Positions 22,066 through 22,401 of a stretch of DNA of 22,401 nucleotides are shown here, in pieces (the first letter of the stretch is position 1; every line of letters begins with the position of its first letter). The translations under genes and the position numbers were made by a program. Under the pieces are notes generated by a model. That model did not search any database. It worked only from the letters and a program-made list of their open reading frames with translations, and had not been told where the DNA came from. The stretch comes from Saccoglossus kowalevskii (Eukaryota; Hemichordata; Enteropneusta; Harrimaniidae): positions 33,204 through 55,604 of the forward strand of contig NW_003151783.1 of the NCBI RefSeq assembly GCF_000003605.2. The letters are read 5' to 3'.

Positions 22066-22401
22066 CCGTACCGTGATCTTTTGCTACCCAACAACAAAAT
22101 AATGCATAATAAATATAGTGAATATTTGTTGTTGTCATGTGAACAGTTTTTTTGATTGACTGTAATTTTCCAACATTTCATGACGCCTATTGTAAAACCA
22201 AATTAGGGCCTTTGACGCTTATTTAAATGATTATTTGGCATCTTGTCGCCAGCCAGGAATGTGACACTAGACGAACTTGATCGATACTGCCGACCATTCC
22301 ATGCATTTTTATCGATGCACGACGGCACGCAAATCAAGAAAAGTATTGTCCTTGCAACAATTTCGCGCAATACGTCACCACTATACAGTGACTGATTTTA
22401 A
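22066..22401. other. Unassigned sequence at window end
   Basis: It is intergenic or intronic sequence with no recognisable exon, repeat or RNA gene. The expected final RAD9 exon is not evident. Confidence 0.5.

Noticed and set aside
18648-22401. Final RAD9 exon (FRSLFFG-like)
   Set aside because: I searched by eye in all + frames after likely acceptors and found no convincing match. It is probably downstream of the window.

Overview
This is a eukaryotic genomic window that is mostly intronic and full of repeats. The only host gene I can support is RAD9, the large subunit of the 9-1-1 DNA-damage checkpoint clamp. It lies on the + strand as ten consecutive coding exons between 1878 and 18647. 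All ten have GT/AG borders, and together they give one uninterrupted 408-codon frame. About 35 N-terminal residues (judged by alignment from memory to the vertebrate protein) and the last exon(s) are missing. The gene therefore probably starts upstream of base 1 and ends beyond the window. No promoter, tRNA gene, rRNA gene or CRISPR array was found. The AT-rich introns, DIRS-type retroelement, LINE tail and 'AAAATGGC..GGCCATTTTG' repeats suggest a marine invertebrate. A hemichordate or other non-vertebrate deuterostome would fit, but I cannot fix the species from sequence alone.

Layout. Bases 2-1263 and 3742-5177 are two arms of a long, highly similar inverted repeat, and visible RAD9 exons 1-3 (1878-3482) lie in the loop between them. 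A third, more diverged relative of the arm lies at about 5830-6775. Exons 4-6 (7409-9061) follow, with a composite minisatellite at about 7920-8195 between exons 4 and 5. The intron 9062-13870 holds a hairpin-headed repeat (9628-10800), a small GTGAGTGG-type tandem repeat (10867-11030) and a decayed, internally deleted DIRS-like retrotransposon (about 11392-13735) with gag, reverse transcriptase and tyrosine recombinase remnants. Exon 7 (13871-14014) is followed by a 3.4 kb intron. That intron carries a tandem array with a period near 285-291 bp, a LINE 3' fragment on the - strand, a second related array and a 44-bp minisatellite of 17 units. Exons 8-10 end at 18647. The rest is repeats: a pair of direct repeats (18921 and 21690), another copy of the ~290-bp array split by a 442-bp insertion with a 5-bp target duplication, and further hairpin-headed sequence.

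Only RAD9 appears to be functional host coding sequence. I see no new multi-gene system. The most interesting structures are the inverted repeat around three exons, the family of hairpin-headed tandem elements, and the nested insertion that can be dated against that array.
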